DNA from: Blumeriella jaapii
Lineage: Eukaryota; Ascomycota; Leotiomycetes; Helotiales; Drepanopezizaceae
DNA length: 64,000 bases
Direction: 5' to 3'
Assembly: GCA_009599575.1 (NCBI GenBank)
Contig: VWND01000076.1
Coordinates: 186,001 to 250,000 of the forward strand
Both the position numbers and the translations under genes were made by a program. This document shows, piece by piece, positions 37,017 through 47,140 of the stretch (position 1 is the first letter of the stretch; each line of letters opens with the position of its first letter). The notes under the pieces are model-generated. The model made no database searches, was not told the origin of the DNA, and was given only the letters and a program-made list of their open reading frames with translations.

Positions 37017-37618
37017 GGTGTAATCAAGGGACGTAGGAAGGGAGCTCAGATGGGCGCATTCCGGTGGAAGAGTCGAGATGCGGGGGGAAGTGAGACAGAG
37101 AAAGGAAGATATGTATGTCGGGTGTGAATAGGCAGCGCAAGTCGACGACGTATGTAGGATTGACTACGAAGCTCTCGTGCCTTGCTTGTCACGTGGTGAC
37201 TACGCCTGATCACGTGGTTCGCATCGATGGCGTGCCCCTAGTAAAACAGCTCGCACCACATGCCCGGATGCACCCTCCATCTCATCATCCATCGAGCCGC
37301 GCTCACTACATGCGAGTTGCCTATGGGACAAATTCACTACAATGCATTCCCCTGACAACAACGTCTTCCTCGGCCTTTCCACCTGAACGAACCATACATC
37401 TCCGGTCAACAAGCGTCACCATACCTTCCTCTCTCGGAGTGGATTTGCGTTGTGACCCCGCCACAAAGGTGCCGGCGCAGGTTCGACATCTCTGTTTGCC
37501 TTCGCCTCAACAGCCTCTTTTCGAACACACCTTTTCTTCGAATCTATCCACCTTTTCCTCTAATCGACCTCCCCACCCGTTCACAGCGATCTCGGGATTT
37601 CTCACACCCCACGCTACC
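37017..37618. other. divergent promoter between ECM29 and the UBX5-like gene
   Basis: 602 bp between divergent start codons. The + strand frame is open upstream of the chosen UBX5 start but has no recognisable motif, so it is treated as leader. No repeat of note. Confidence 0.5.
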
Positions 37619-39284
37619 ATGGACGAAGCTATCGAGTTCTTCACTTCCATCTCTGGTGCGGGCCCGGATGTTGCGAGAAGATATTTGGCGTTGACGGACA
37701 ATGTCGTAGAGCAAGCTGTGCAACTCTACTTCGATTCCCCAGACCTTGCAACTGGAGCTGAGCAAGAATCCCAACCTCCACCTCCACCAATACCCAGCTC
37801 TACACGACCCCGATCACAAGCAGGAGGCGATGGCGCGTCAAGTGCGAGGAGGACTCACACCGTGGACTCTGACGATGAAGATCTCCTGGATACGGACTAC
37901 AACGACGATGATGGCCATTCTCGAGCTGCAGCTGTCGGCAGAGCAGCAGAGATTGAGGATGACGCGGCTATGGCGAGGAGGTTACAGGAAGAGATGTACG
38001 CTGGTGGCGATGCTGGCGGAGGAGTCGATGCAGATGGAGTGAGAGCGCCTATCGGACGGACCACCGAGACCCTCGTGGGAGGGCCACTTGACGATTATGA
38101 TCATGTCGATGGGCACGCCGTAGCTTTGGCGCAAATGAGGAGAATGCAAGGTAGAGCTTGTATGGTTTAATTGCTATGACCCATTGATCCATTGCTAATG
38201 GTATTACAGCTCGTCTAGGTGTTTTCAAGCCCGCGTTCCTTCAATTTGGGACGAGTCTGCCGATCCAACTGCGCGTCGGGAAGGTCTGGCCCAGGCAACC
38301 GGTGGTGCGTCCGAAGCTTCGTCCAAGAATGCCCGCCTCGCAGAACTGTTCCGCCCTCCGTTCGAGCTCATGCTCCAGGTACCTTTCGACATTGCTAAGG
38401 ACAAGGGAAAGGAGGATGGGAAGTGGATCCTGGTCAATGTTCAAGACCCGTCGTTCTTCCACTGCCAACAGCTCAATCGAGACATCTGGAAGCACGACGG
38501 AATCAAGGAGGTGATCAAGGAGAACTTCATTTTCGTCCAGTACTCGAAGGACGACCCACGAGGCGCACAATACGTACAATACTACTTCCCTTTGAAGGAC
38601 AGCGACTCGGCATACCCCCATATCGCCATCGTCGACCCCAGAACAGGAGAGCAGGTCAAGATTTGGTCGGGTCCACCAGTACCTAAAGCTGGAGAGTTTT
38701 TGATGCAGTTGGTTGAGTTCCTTGACAGATACAGTCTGGACCACACGAAGAAGAACCCTGTTGCGAAGCGCAAGCCAGATAATCTTAAATCCATTGACGT
38801 GGGCCGACTCACAGAAGAAGAAATGCTGGATTTGGCGATGCAGAACAGCTTGTCCAACAACAGTGCTCCCGGACCCAAGCCCGACGACCCGGATGACCTC
38901 ACGAAGAGCCTTACTGATGGAGGCAAGGGGAAGGCAAAGGAAGCCGAGTCAGAAGCACCGGAAGAGCAGCCTAGCGCGTCGCAGCTCAACCATCCATTCT
39001 TTCAGATCTCATCAAGCAATCCACATGCCGAGCCTGCCCCTGGGGTTGGCGTTGTGCGCATCCAGTTCCGACATTCCAACGGCCGGGTCGTCCGACGCTT
39101 CGGATCCGATGACGTAGTTCGCAGTATCTACGAGTGGCTGAAGGCAGATCCTCTGGAAGGAAAAGTGGGGATCCAATTCGACTTGAAGAGCATGGGCAAG
39201 GATTTGATTGAGCATCTGGACGAGACGATTCAGGATGCTGGTCTGAGCAACGGCACGGTGATGGTGGAGTTCTTGGAGGATTAG
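37619..39284 (+). CDS. ubx5: UBA/UAS/UBX-domain p97 (Cdc48) adaptor, Ubx5-like, with an apparent one-base frameshift
   Basis: Adaptor expected to link ubiquitinated clients to Cdc48/p97. Exon 1 (37619-38150) starts MDEAIEFFTSISGAGPDVAR, a UBA-like fold, followed by an acidic linker. A 59-bp intron (38151-38209) leads in phase to ARLGVFKP. The frame then shifts at the C-run 38230-38232: one more C gives RVPSIWDESADPTARREGLA and continues through the UAS thioredoxin-like domain (FELMLQVPFDIA; WILVNVQDPSFFHCQQLNRD; FIFVQYSKDDPRGAQY), a UIM-like helix (TEEEMLDLAMQNSL) and a C-terminal UBX domain (VVRIQFRHSNGRVVRRF ... LIEHLDETIQDAGLSNGTVMVEFLED). Corrected length is about 535 residues. ATG 37619 (ccATGg) is the first ATG matching the family start. 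Confidence 0.88.
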
Positions 39285-39719
39285 ACGTGGTCTTTCGAAG
39301 GTCGTTTCCGGGGCATATCACGGCGTTTTCGATGTCACGAGAACATCTCGGCATCTGCGTTTGGGCTGGGGAACTGCCATCCTGTGAAGGCTGAGCACGG
39401 CTGGCGTTTGCTATGACGTGCCCCTCGTGCTTTGCTTGCCTCTGCATAGAAGGGGACGAAGCGTAGACGAATGAATGAATGAATGAATGAAGAAATGAGT
39501 ACATAGTAACGAATGGCCTTCCGGTATGCATCAGTGTTGGCTCTCACTCAGCCTTGCGAACCGATGATCTCGGGCTGGGGAGAATGGGGCCGCATCGTTG
39601 GCTGCTTTGGTCTGGTGCCCCGACAAATGAGACCGTGAGGCGTGGGCCCAACCTACTTGTTGGTGCAATCACAACAAACCAATGCGGTTACTATTGCCAA
39701 CGTGAGACCGCGCCAGACG

Positions 39720-39780
39720 CGTGTTGGCGTGTTGGCGTGATGGCGTGTTGTCCTGTTGGCCTGTTGCCCTGTTGCCGGGC
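39720..39780. repeat. degenerate 8-10 bp repeat, GTGTTGGC/CTGTTGCC
   Basis: Six to seven imperfect copies of a TGTTGGC-core unit in tandem. Confidence 0.75.
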
Positions 39781-39950
39781 AGATTGAATTCCTGTGTCGT
39801 CGAGCCTTCCCCGGATTTACTAAAACGCCGGCCCCGGGGCTGGAGGGGACAATTCGCGCTGTGTGGAATTGCATCTCCGGCAGGGCCTCTGACTCGGGCC
39901 GTGAATAGAACGAAATTCACTTCCATTCAACTTCTTTCCATCAGATCGAG

Positions 39951-40002
39951 TCCAAACCAAACCAATCCAACCCAATCCAACCCAATCCAATCCAATCCAG
40001 TC
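39951..40002. repeat. CCAAY pentamer repeat, about 10 units
   Basis: Consecutive CCAAA, CCAAT and CCAAC pentamers about 350 bp before the kinase start. The unit resembles a CCAAT box, but regulatory use is not shown. Confidence 0.88.
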
Positions 40003-40346
40003 CGTCTCGTGTCCTGATTCGTCACCTCCCAATCTCGAGTCCCGACCTCCTACCCCACCATCCTCCATCACCACGTTAACAACGGCAGACACCTTCGACC
40101 CGCGCCCACATCTTCGACCTTCCCGTGCAAGACTACCACCCCACTTCGTACCAGAGACCGGGTCAATTCCTGTTCATGTCGGCTGTGCAGGTCCGTGGAA
40201 ACCTGCCTGCGGCTGTGTGGATCGAGATTCGAGGGCAGCATCCTTGCTAATAAGCGGAGGGTGATCCCAGCTGGGCCACTATCGCAACAACAACAACACA
40301 CCGATTTTCCCCCGCAGCCCTCCGAGGAAGAGCGCGGTGCTGCACA

Positions 40347-42613
40347 ATGGCAAGCGAAGGTGATACGATGAGCGGCGTCGTAGATCCAGCGACGCTGTAC
40401 ACCAAGCAGAACTGCATAGGTGCGAACCCCTTGGGGCCATCCCGACTCGAGGAATAGATGCTAACTGACGATAGGGGGTGGCAGCTTTGGGAAGGTCTTT
40501 AAAGGGTGGGTGTCTTCTTGAACACGTACACATCATCAGCTCCTTGCTAATGCTGTGCAGAGTCGACAAACGGACGGGGCAAGCAGTCGCGATCAAGGTT
40601 ATCGATGTCGAGAATGCTGAGGACGAGGTCGAGGATATCATACAGGAGATCGCTATCCTTTCCGAATTACACTCGCCTTACGTTACTCAGTACTACGGAT
40701 CATACCTGAAAGGCTCGGACTTATGGATTGTCATGGAGTTTTGTTCTGGCGGAAGCTGTGGAGACTTGATGAAGCCAGGCTTGATAGGAGAGGAATATAT
40801 TTCGATTATCATACGGGAACTGCTGCTTGGTCTAGATTATCTACACGGAGATAAAAAGCTCCATAGAGATATCAAAGGTAAGACGAACGGTGTCACCGTG
40901 TACAAGGAACTAATGTTGACTTGGGTTGATAGCTGCCAATGTGTTACTGGGATCCAATGGACAGGTCAAATTGGCAGACTTTGGGGTCTCTGGACAGCTT
41001 TCGGCAACTATGACCAAGAAGAATACGTTCGTCGGTACTCCTTTCTGGATGGCCCCCGAGGTTATCAAGCAGTCTGGCTATGATCACAAAGCAGACATAT
41101 GGTCATTGGGGATCACAGCCCTTGAATTGGCCAACGGCGAACCACCTTATTCCGATATACACCCTATGAAAGTCTTGTTTCTAATTCCCAAGAACCCCCC
41201 GCCTGAGCTGGAAGGCAACTTTTCAAAGGCGTTTAAAGAATTCATCGAACTTTGCCTTCAAAAGGACCCTAGAAGACGGCCTTCTGCCCGAGAATTATTG
41301 AAGCATCCGTTCGTTCGTCGAGCAAAGAAAACTTCGTACCTAACCGAGCTGATCGAGAGGTACGAGCGATGGGCGGTGCACCACAAGGGAGACGACGACG
41401 ACTCGGATGATGGCCGTGAAGAAGCACCTCAGTCGACTGGTGGAAACGAAGACCTCTGGGATTTTGGTACTGTAAGACCTGTGGGAGGTAGAGGTACTGC
41501 CAGAGCAGGTCTCAATGCCATGGGGGACTCGGCCACGAATGCTAGATCAGCAAGGTTATCTGAGATCGCAAACGATTACGCAGAGCGACCAAGGAGCTCG
41601 TCCCCGACCAAGATGAAGGATGCTGGTTACGATTCTAGTATCGATACCGTCAAAGCTGTGAACTTTCCCGCTTTAGAAGAGCCGCGCCAACTATCACCAC
41701 AGAGAAAGCCTGTTCCTCATTTGCAGCCTGTCTCTCCGACGAAAGTTCCCTTGCCACTCTCCCCGGAGAAACAACGAACGGCAACCCTGGAGACGCCGAG
41801 ACCAATTCAGCAATTCTATTCGCCGCCAGCAGATTCGCAGACTACGATCGATCGTTGCAGGAACATCTGCACAGAGACATGGGCTTCTTAAACATGAAAT
41901 CTACGCCCTCTCCACAGCTACCCTCGGCGGAATTTCAGCCGGGTAGTAGCTCTCCACCCGCACCACCTCACCTGGTATCGCGGCTCCCGACTCAGCAGCC
42001 TCTCCCAAAGCTTGGTCCTATCAGTCTACCAGAAATCCCCCCGTTCCGTGGCCAAGGTCCCTCCCTACACATCATCACGAATCAACAGTCCCCAGGCTCG
42101 CCGAAATCTCCACTCCCAGCATCTCAAGCACAGCCCCTCGCATCACCAAACGTCGACCCTCGATGCTCTGGCCAACAGCCACTCCCTGCGCTCCCGTCCA
42201 AACTTCGCGACAGTACATCGTCACGTGAAAGCCTCAGCTCCGAGTCCTCCCGCACGCCAACGTCCATGCCATCACCAGCGGACGCTAGTCCCACCGGCGA
42301 GCTCGACGCTCTCAACGATGTGATCTTCCCTGCCCTCGAAGAAGCTCTGAAGCGCCGACAATACCACCTCCAGCAGATGTTCCGCCACACAGGAGCGACG
42401 CCGAAGCAGCAACGCGCTCAGGCTGCGCACGAGAAGCTGCGGAAGCTGGTGTACAAGTTAGCGCACGTTTGCAAGGAGATTGATCATTTCGATAAGCAGG
42501 AGCCAGTGGGCATGGGGAAAGATGTCGACGTGTTTCTGGAAGGGTTGCTCGAGGAGATCCTCGTGAGGGTGGAACCGGCTGATGAGGAGGAGATCAGCGA
42601 AGAGAGGAGATGA
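40347..42613 (+). CDS. Ste20-group serine/threonine kinase, GCKIII/Sid1-like, with an apparent one-base frameshift
   Basis: Germinal-centre kinase of the MST3/Sid1 type; relatives act in septation-initiation and morphogenesis signalling. Exons: 40347-40419, 40475-40505, 40561-40877 and 40933-42613; all three introns are exactly 55 bp. The 31-nt second exon encodes the glycine loop ([11 protein letters not shown]). Catalytic features are VAIKVID (Lys), [20 protein letters not shown] and the activation loop [20 protein letters not shown], then [15 protein letters not shown], a GCKIII hallmark. After a Ser/Pro-rich linker the frame shifts near the T-run 41814-41815: one more T gives [20 protein letters not shown] and the remainder is open, ending with a conserved helical tail ([35 protein letters not shown]). 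Corrected length is about 700 residues. Whether it is the Sid1/SepM orthologue or another GCKIII paralogue is not settled. Confidence 0.9.
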
Positions 42614-43216
42614 GAGCGGGCTACGATCTAATGAGAGCGGACGACGGTGGTGTTTGCTTTTTCCCATGGACCCCGGTCATGCGGTTGGCGTTAGACGTTT
42701 TGGCGCCTCTAGTTGTGGTGCGGGGTGCGAGTATGGTAGATGCATCCTGGGTGTTGTTTCTTTCGCAGCCCTGGGAACACGGGTGAGTTTGAGTGAGGAA
42801 GTGCATCGGCACCGTAAATACCCTACAGTAGAACAAATGAAGCGCATAACTCATCGAACGAGGCAATCGTTCCATCTTATCACATGAAGCTCGATGCACG
42901 CATTCAGCACGTGTAGGATATCATAGTAGGTAGGTACTGTACTGTACTGTACTGTACATGGTACATAAGTACCTAGGTAATCAAGTAAGTACACAGGCTC
43001 GGAGCTGGGAATTCGCATTCATCCCGACCGCATCGGTACTGTATTGTACTGTACTGTAAGTAGTGTATTGTGTCTGTGTGTGTAGTGCAGTGTACTATAC
43101 TATTGTACATACAGCACAGCACCGTACATACAGTACATACATACACACATACCTAATACAGTACATACATACATAGGTATAGGTACCTATACATACCTTA
43201 TACAGTACAGCACGAA

Positions 43217-43278
43217 CAACTCAACTCAACTCAACTCAACTCAACTCAACTCAACCCAACCCAACTCAACCCAACTCA
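43217..43278. repeat. CTCAA pentamer repeat, about 12 units
   Basis: Run of CTCAA with late CCCAA variants, adjoining the CCTCCCT tract. Confidence 0.9.
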
Positions 43279-43289
43279 GACATCAATCG

Positions 43290-43520
43290 ATCCCTCCTCC
43301 CTCCTCCCCTCCTCCCTCCTCCCTCCTCCCTCCTCCCTCCTCCCTCCTCCCTCCTCCCTCCTCCCTCTCCTCCCTCCTCCCTCCTCCCTCCTCCCTCCTC
43401 CCTCCTCCCTCCTCCCTCCTCCCTCCTCCCTCCTCCCTCCTCCTCCTCCCTCCCTCCTTCCCTCCTCCCTCCTCCCTCCTCCCTCCTCCCTCTCCACGAC
43501 CCCGCCCTCCCTCCCTCCCT
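43290..43520. repeat. CCTCCCT heptamer repeat tract (about 230 bp, purine strand GGGAGGA)
   Basis: Nearly uninterrupted heptamers with occasional length changes, all pyrimidine on the + strand. The - strand carries regularly spaced GGG and GG runs. Confidence 0.92.
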
Positions 43521-43560
43521 TTGTTGCACGTCGCACCCCGTCGGCTAGATACCAAGTGAG

Positions 43561-43625
43561 CCTTTTCCATTTCCACTTCCTTTTCCATTTCCTTTTCCAT
43601 TTCCTTTTCCTTTTTCTTTTCTTTT
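43561..43625. repeat. TTTCC-type pyrimidine repeat
   Basis: Imperfect CATTTCC/TTTTCC units continuing the polypyrimidine bias of the neighbouring heptamer tract. Confidence 0.75.
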
Positions 43626-43690
43626 CTTTTTCTTGTGTTTCGTTTTTTTCGCCTCGCCTAAGCGAGCGGACGCTTTTCTTGCGCTCGGTA

Positions 43691-43797
43691 GGCTGGCTCG
43701 CTGGCTGGCTGGCTGGCTGGCCATCTAGCCGAGCGGGACCGGGACCGAGACCGGGGCCGAGACCGGGTCCGGGTCTGGGTCTGGGTCTGGGTCGACC
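43691..43797. repeat. GGCT tetramer run and GACCGG/GGGTCT hexamer run
   Basis: GCTGGCTGGCTGGCTGGC at 43701-43722, then six-base units GACCGG/GAGACC changing into GGGTCT near 43740-43795. Confidence 0.8.
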
Positions 43798-43861
43798 AGC
43801 TTGCCGGGAGCACCAGATTATGTAGGTAGGTAGGTACTGTAGGTGGTGGCCGATGGCTTGT

Positions 43862-43889
<28 letters not shown>
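43862..43889. repeat. GT dinucleotide repeat
   Basis: About 14 uninterrupted GT units. Confidence 0.9.
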
Positions 43890-43893
<4 letters not shown>

Positions 43894-44306
43894 TAGGTAG
43901 GGAGAGGTACCTAGGTAGGTATGTATGTGCAGTACAGTACAGTAGGTGTTATGGAGAAATAGAATGGATGTGTGGTTACGTTTACAGTACATACAGCACT
44001 GTACAGTACTCAAACACGTCACGTGTATTCAGGTGAATTCCAAGTCACGTGTCTGTGCGCGCACCACCACCACCCTACTGTACTGTATGTTTTCCGCACT
44101 CGCATAGCTACTTACAGTACTGTACTGTACAGTTGTATATCGAACGAACGAACGGCAGATTGTACAGATTTCAAGCCTTGGTTTAAGACTTGTCTTTTCG
44201 CTGTATCGCTAACCTGCCTGTGATATGTAGGTATGTACTGTACTGCACTGTATTGTACTGTACTGTTTGTACTTACCAACAGTGCTGTACTGTACTACAC
44301 ATGCAG

Positions 44307-44458
44307 AAGATCTACCCCGCAGCCCTCACCGAAGCCGTGTTCCGCAGACCTCCTCACGACCGCGAGATGTCCTTCTCTACCATTGCCGAGGAGACCAAGG
44401 TTCGTCCGGACGAGATTGAGCATTTGATCATGAAAGCTTTAAGCTTAGGACTGCTGAG
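44307..44458 (+). pseudogene. rpn9: orphan exon of the 26S proteasome subunit gene RPN9 (PCI winged-helix part)
   Basis: 152 bp encode KIYPAALTEAVFRRPPHDRE followed by MSFSTIAEETKVRPDEIEHL and IMKALSLGLLR, which matches the winged-helix part of the PCI domain of Rpn9/PSMD13. The block is bounded on the left by an acceptor-like ATGCAG and on the right by a donor-like AG|GTACTG, as if one internal exon with its splice signals had been copied. I see no N-terminal Rpn9 sequence in the 1.7 kb upstream and no C-terminal part (a GTIDQV-like continuation) downstream before the next gene. The codons themselves carry no stop or frameshift. It lies inside a microsatellite cluster. Most likely a duplicated gene fragment; a complete RPN9 should exist elsewhere. 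Confidence 0.75.
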
Positions 44459-45122
44459 GTACTGTAAGGAAGGGGTGGAGTGGATTCCTGACGCACAGTA
44501 CGGTAGAATAGAATAGAATAGAGTGGAGTAGAGTAGAGTAGAGTACAGACTCGCCAGGCGGCCTAACGCGATGCCAGCTCTCCGATCCAGCTCGGGGCCC
44601 GAGAGGAGCGGTTGAAGGGGGGCGGGTCCGCTTCAACGCTGGCTGGCGGTCAAGGGTGCGCGTGATGAAGCAAGTAGCAAGGTAGCAGCAGCACGAGAGG
44701 ATCTTGCAGTGGGAAGAGAGGCGAGGGGGGAGGGGGGAGGAGGGAGATCGGTGTTCTATTGGAAAGCAACAACCATGGGCAAGCATATCTCGCAAGTGCT
44801 AGCGAGAGCTGATGATAGTCGCTCGCTCGCACGCACACACACACGCGCGCGCGGTGCCTTCTCGCGCTCGCAAAGGAGAGACGCGAAGGAAACGCTGGTA
44901 GCCACCACTAAGCCGGAACCGAGCCTTTTTCCAACGCCTCCGCAAGCCCGTTCGCCGTTCCTTGCCTTGACCGAGATTTGGCTTCGCTCCTGTCCACTCC
45001 CTCTGTGACGAGCTTCCGATAGAAATCCTTGTCGTGCCTGTCCACCTCCGGCATCCTATTGTTGCGAGTCGACTCGTCAGTACCTGTCATTGGTGTCACC
45101 ACGGGGAGGAAGCGCGGAACAC
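44459..45122. other. spacer after the RPN9 fragment
   Basis: Contains the AGAAT/AGAGT repeat (44503-44546) and a CA/CG alternating run near 44835-44853. On the minus strand a frame downstream of the 2EXR stop (about 45080 to 44908) could be a further exon of that gene. Confidence 0.5.
44503..44546. repeat. AGAAT/AGAGT pentamer repeat
   Basis: About eight five-base units: TAGAA, TAGAG and TGGAG variants in tandem. Confidence 0.85.
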
Positions 45123-47140
45123 TCACCAGGCACATAGCTTCACCAACAGCTCTTTCTTGTTGCCCTCGCGTGCTTGCGCGACAGCGACACGTTGGATCTC
45201 GTGCTCCAGAACCCGCAGCATGCTCTTGTCGAAGGTAATGCCGTCGGATTCGCGAACGGGGATATCGTGGTTGGCGTCGCTCGTTGTGCGGCGGAGAGGC
45301 GCATCGGCGAAAATGTCTCTCACTGCCATCGTCCGGAAGACCGGGATGTGATGATCTCCGACAACTGTGTGTCCGGATCAGCGCGTCTCGTGTGGTGGGG
45401 TGGCCAGGAAAGCTGTACCGTAGAACCGGAGCGTCTTCAGGCTCGGCAATCGAGCAAGAATACCTCTCATCCATTCGGATGTCATTAGGTCTCCAGCGGT
45501 CTTTCCAGCCCAGGCTGGGTAGCTCTCGTCTTCGCTGGTGACGGGTGGCAAGGCTAGATTGAGCACCAGGTGTTGAATACCGTCAAAGTACCCAGGAACT
45601 TGGAGAGCGATACCGATCAGTGGAGGCTTGTAGCGCTTTATGAATTCCGCACGCGAAGACTCCACCTCGGAATCATCGAGCTTGCGCTGAGCAGCAGCTT
45701 CGAGATGGTTTGGTGCCAAGCTAAAAGTAGGATATGCGTAACCTGTGGGTTCAGCCACATGTTCTCGACTACTCGGGGGCAACGGAAAGGCTGGATAACT
45801 GATTACGTACCGTCTAGTCCATGGTCAACCTGTAGCCTATGGAGATGTCAGAAAACAAAACCGGTACATATTTGAGGATATTCCGGGGGCCATAATCTGT
45901 CCATGAAGCTTCAGGCAGATCTGAAACGCTGTTCGAAGACAGGCACAAATCCCTTTTCCGCGGCCATGAAGTTGGTTCAGAATGGCAACATATTCTGATG
46001 CTATGAACTTACTTGAAGATGGTGGCCGACATATTGATGAAGATCTTGCGACCTGGGGCCAAGTCGAATTGCGCGTCAACATCCTCTCTAGAGTTGGAAG
46101 CCTGAATCGGGAAGGCGCCACGAGCCAACGTCATATGATGGGCAGATGGGAGATTCTTCTTTGGGCTCGAAGCTCCTCCGTTACCATCTTTCCATTTTTT
46201 CAGCCACTGAAGCTTGCCCTAGAATGAGATGGATCAGCCAATGATCTAGGCGGGTATAGCAACACAGCGAGAAACCGTGTATGCCCAGGTTCGGGTTCGG
46301 GTTTTGAGATCGGGTTTGGGATATGTCATCAGGTGAATGTCTTGGTACGTCGAGGGAGGATAACTGACCATCAAAGGATGTGGGTGACGGAACGGAAAGA
46401 CGACTTGCCCGGAGCTGATACCAGGCGTTGATCCATGGACAGCGTTGTTTATGACTGCAGAGCATAGAGAATTAGTCATTGGGTACATATTCAATCAACT
46501 TTTTTCCGTAACTTGGAAAGTCGCAGATCTGAGATAGCCACATACCATTGCCGCCCTCAGGTAACCCATCTTCGCCAAAGATAGCGGGAATGTTGATGGA
46601 GTGAATATCTCCTCGGTTCAAATCACCCAGAGCGAGACGGTCGACTGAGGGCGGAGGTGGTGATGGAATCCGAGCATGAACAATAAATTCCCGGCGGCGG
46701 CGGCGTCTGACAGGAAGAGGGCGTACAGCCGGGCCCCTGGATCCTATCGGGTAAGGTAGTCCATCGAAGTCCTTGGCACACATAGGCTCGAAGTGCTTCA
46801 GAGCGACGTTGCGAGAGCCCCGTGTTGCATGCAAGACACCTGGGACCAGCGGGATCTTACCCACCGTCTTGACGTCGAAGTCGCGGAAGAGAATCTGGAG
46901 GACGACCGGTTGATGGCATGCCTCCTTCCAGATGGCGTCTTGTATCTCTGAGGGAAAATCAGCGAAGCGGCAAAACTTTCCCAGATCGAGGGGCTCGAGT
47001 TGCTGATCCGATGAGGCAGCATTCGCGCCCGGAGTAGCTTTGGTGGCTTTCACTGCGACGGTGTCTGGGACGTTGAAAGCTGGGGATCCGCGGTCAGCCT
47101 GGGCCGCAGCTAATTCGCGGAAGTGAAGTAGGACATGCAT
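45123..47140 (-). CDS. 2EXR-domain protein of unknown function
   Basis: Six exons are supported: 47140-46546, 46454-46369, 46218-46013, 45836-45811, 45742-45419 and 45364-45123, in phase, 492 residues. Near residue 58 the motif FCRFADFPSEIQDAIWKEAC matches the 2EXR signature (F-x-x-LP-x-E-I-x-x-x-IW), which is expanded in filamentous ascomycetes and functionally uncharacterised. Further features are an Arg run (RRRRRR, possible nuclear signal), a segment FPFRHPHPLM and a Leu-rich part (IQHLVLNLALPPV; LARLPSLKTLRFYVVGDHH). The last named segment is created by splicing out 45365-45418, which removes an in-frame TGA. Exon 4 is only 26 nt. The 3' end is uncertain: the stop at 45123 (LCAW*) lies on a GTGAGT donor, so a further exon is possible. 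Function and partners cannot be inferred. Confidence 0.7.

Larger units (their letters stand above)
39285..40346. other. intergenic region upstream of the kinase gene
   Basis: Contains a degenerate GTGTTGGC repeat (39720-39780) and the CCAAY pentamer repeat (39951-40002), then the kinase leader with a CAACAACAACAACAC run at about 40286-40300. No gene recognised. Confidence 0.55.
42614..44306. other. simple-repeat cluster between the kinase gene and the RPN9 fragment
   Basis: About 1.7 kb made largely of microsatellites: GTACT/AGTAC tracts (42935-42960, 43030-43060, 43125-43210, 43930-43945, 44110-44135, 44230-44300), CTCAA and CCTCCCT repeats, TTTCC, GGCT, GGGTCT and GT runs. No coding region is supported; long frames are repeat translations. 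Confidence 0.7.

Noticed and set aside
37115..37618. 168-codon N-terminal extension of the UBX5-like protein
   Set aside because: In frame but without family-like sequence; the UBA-like fold starts at the well-placed ATG 37619.
43217..43520. CRISPR-like or telomere-like array
   Set aside because: Units are short perfect tandems without spacers, and the unit is not a telomeric repeat.
43276..44022. 248-codon minus-strand Gly/Arg/Glu-rich frame
   Set aside because: Pure translation of the CCTCCCT heptamer tract and neighbouring repeats.
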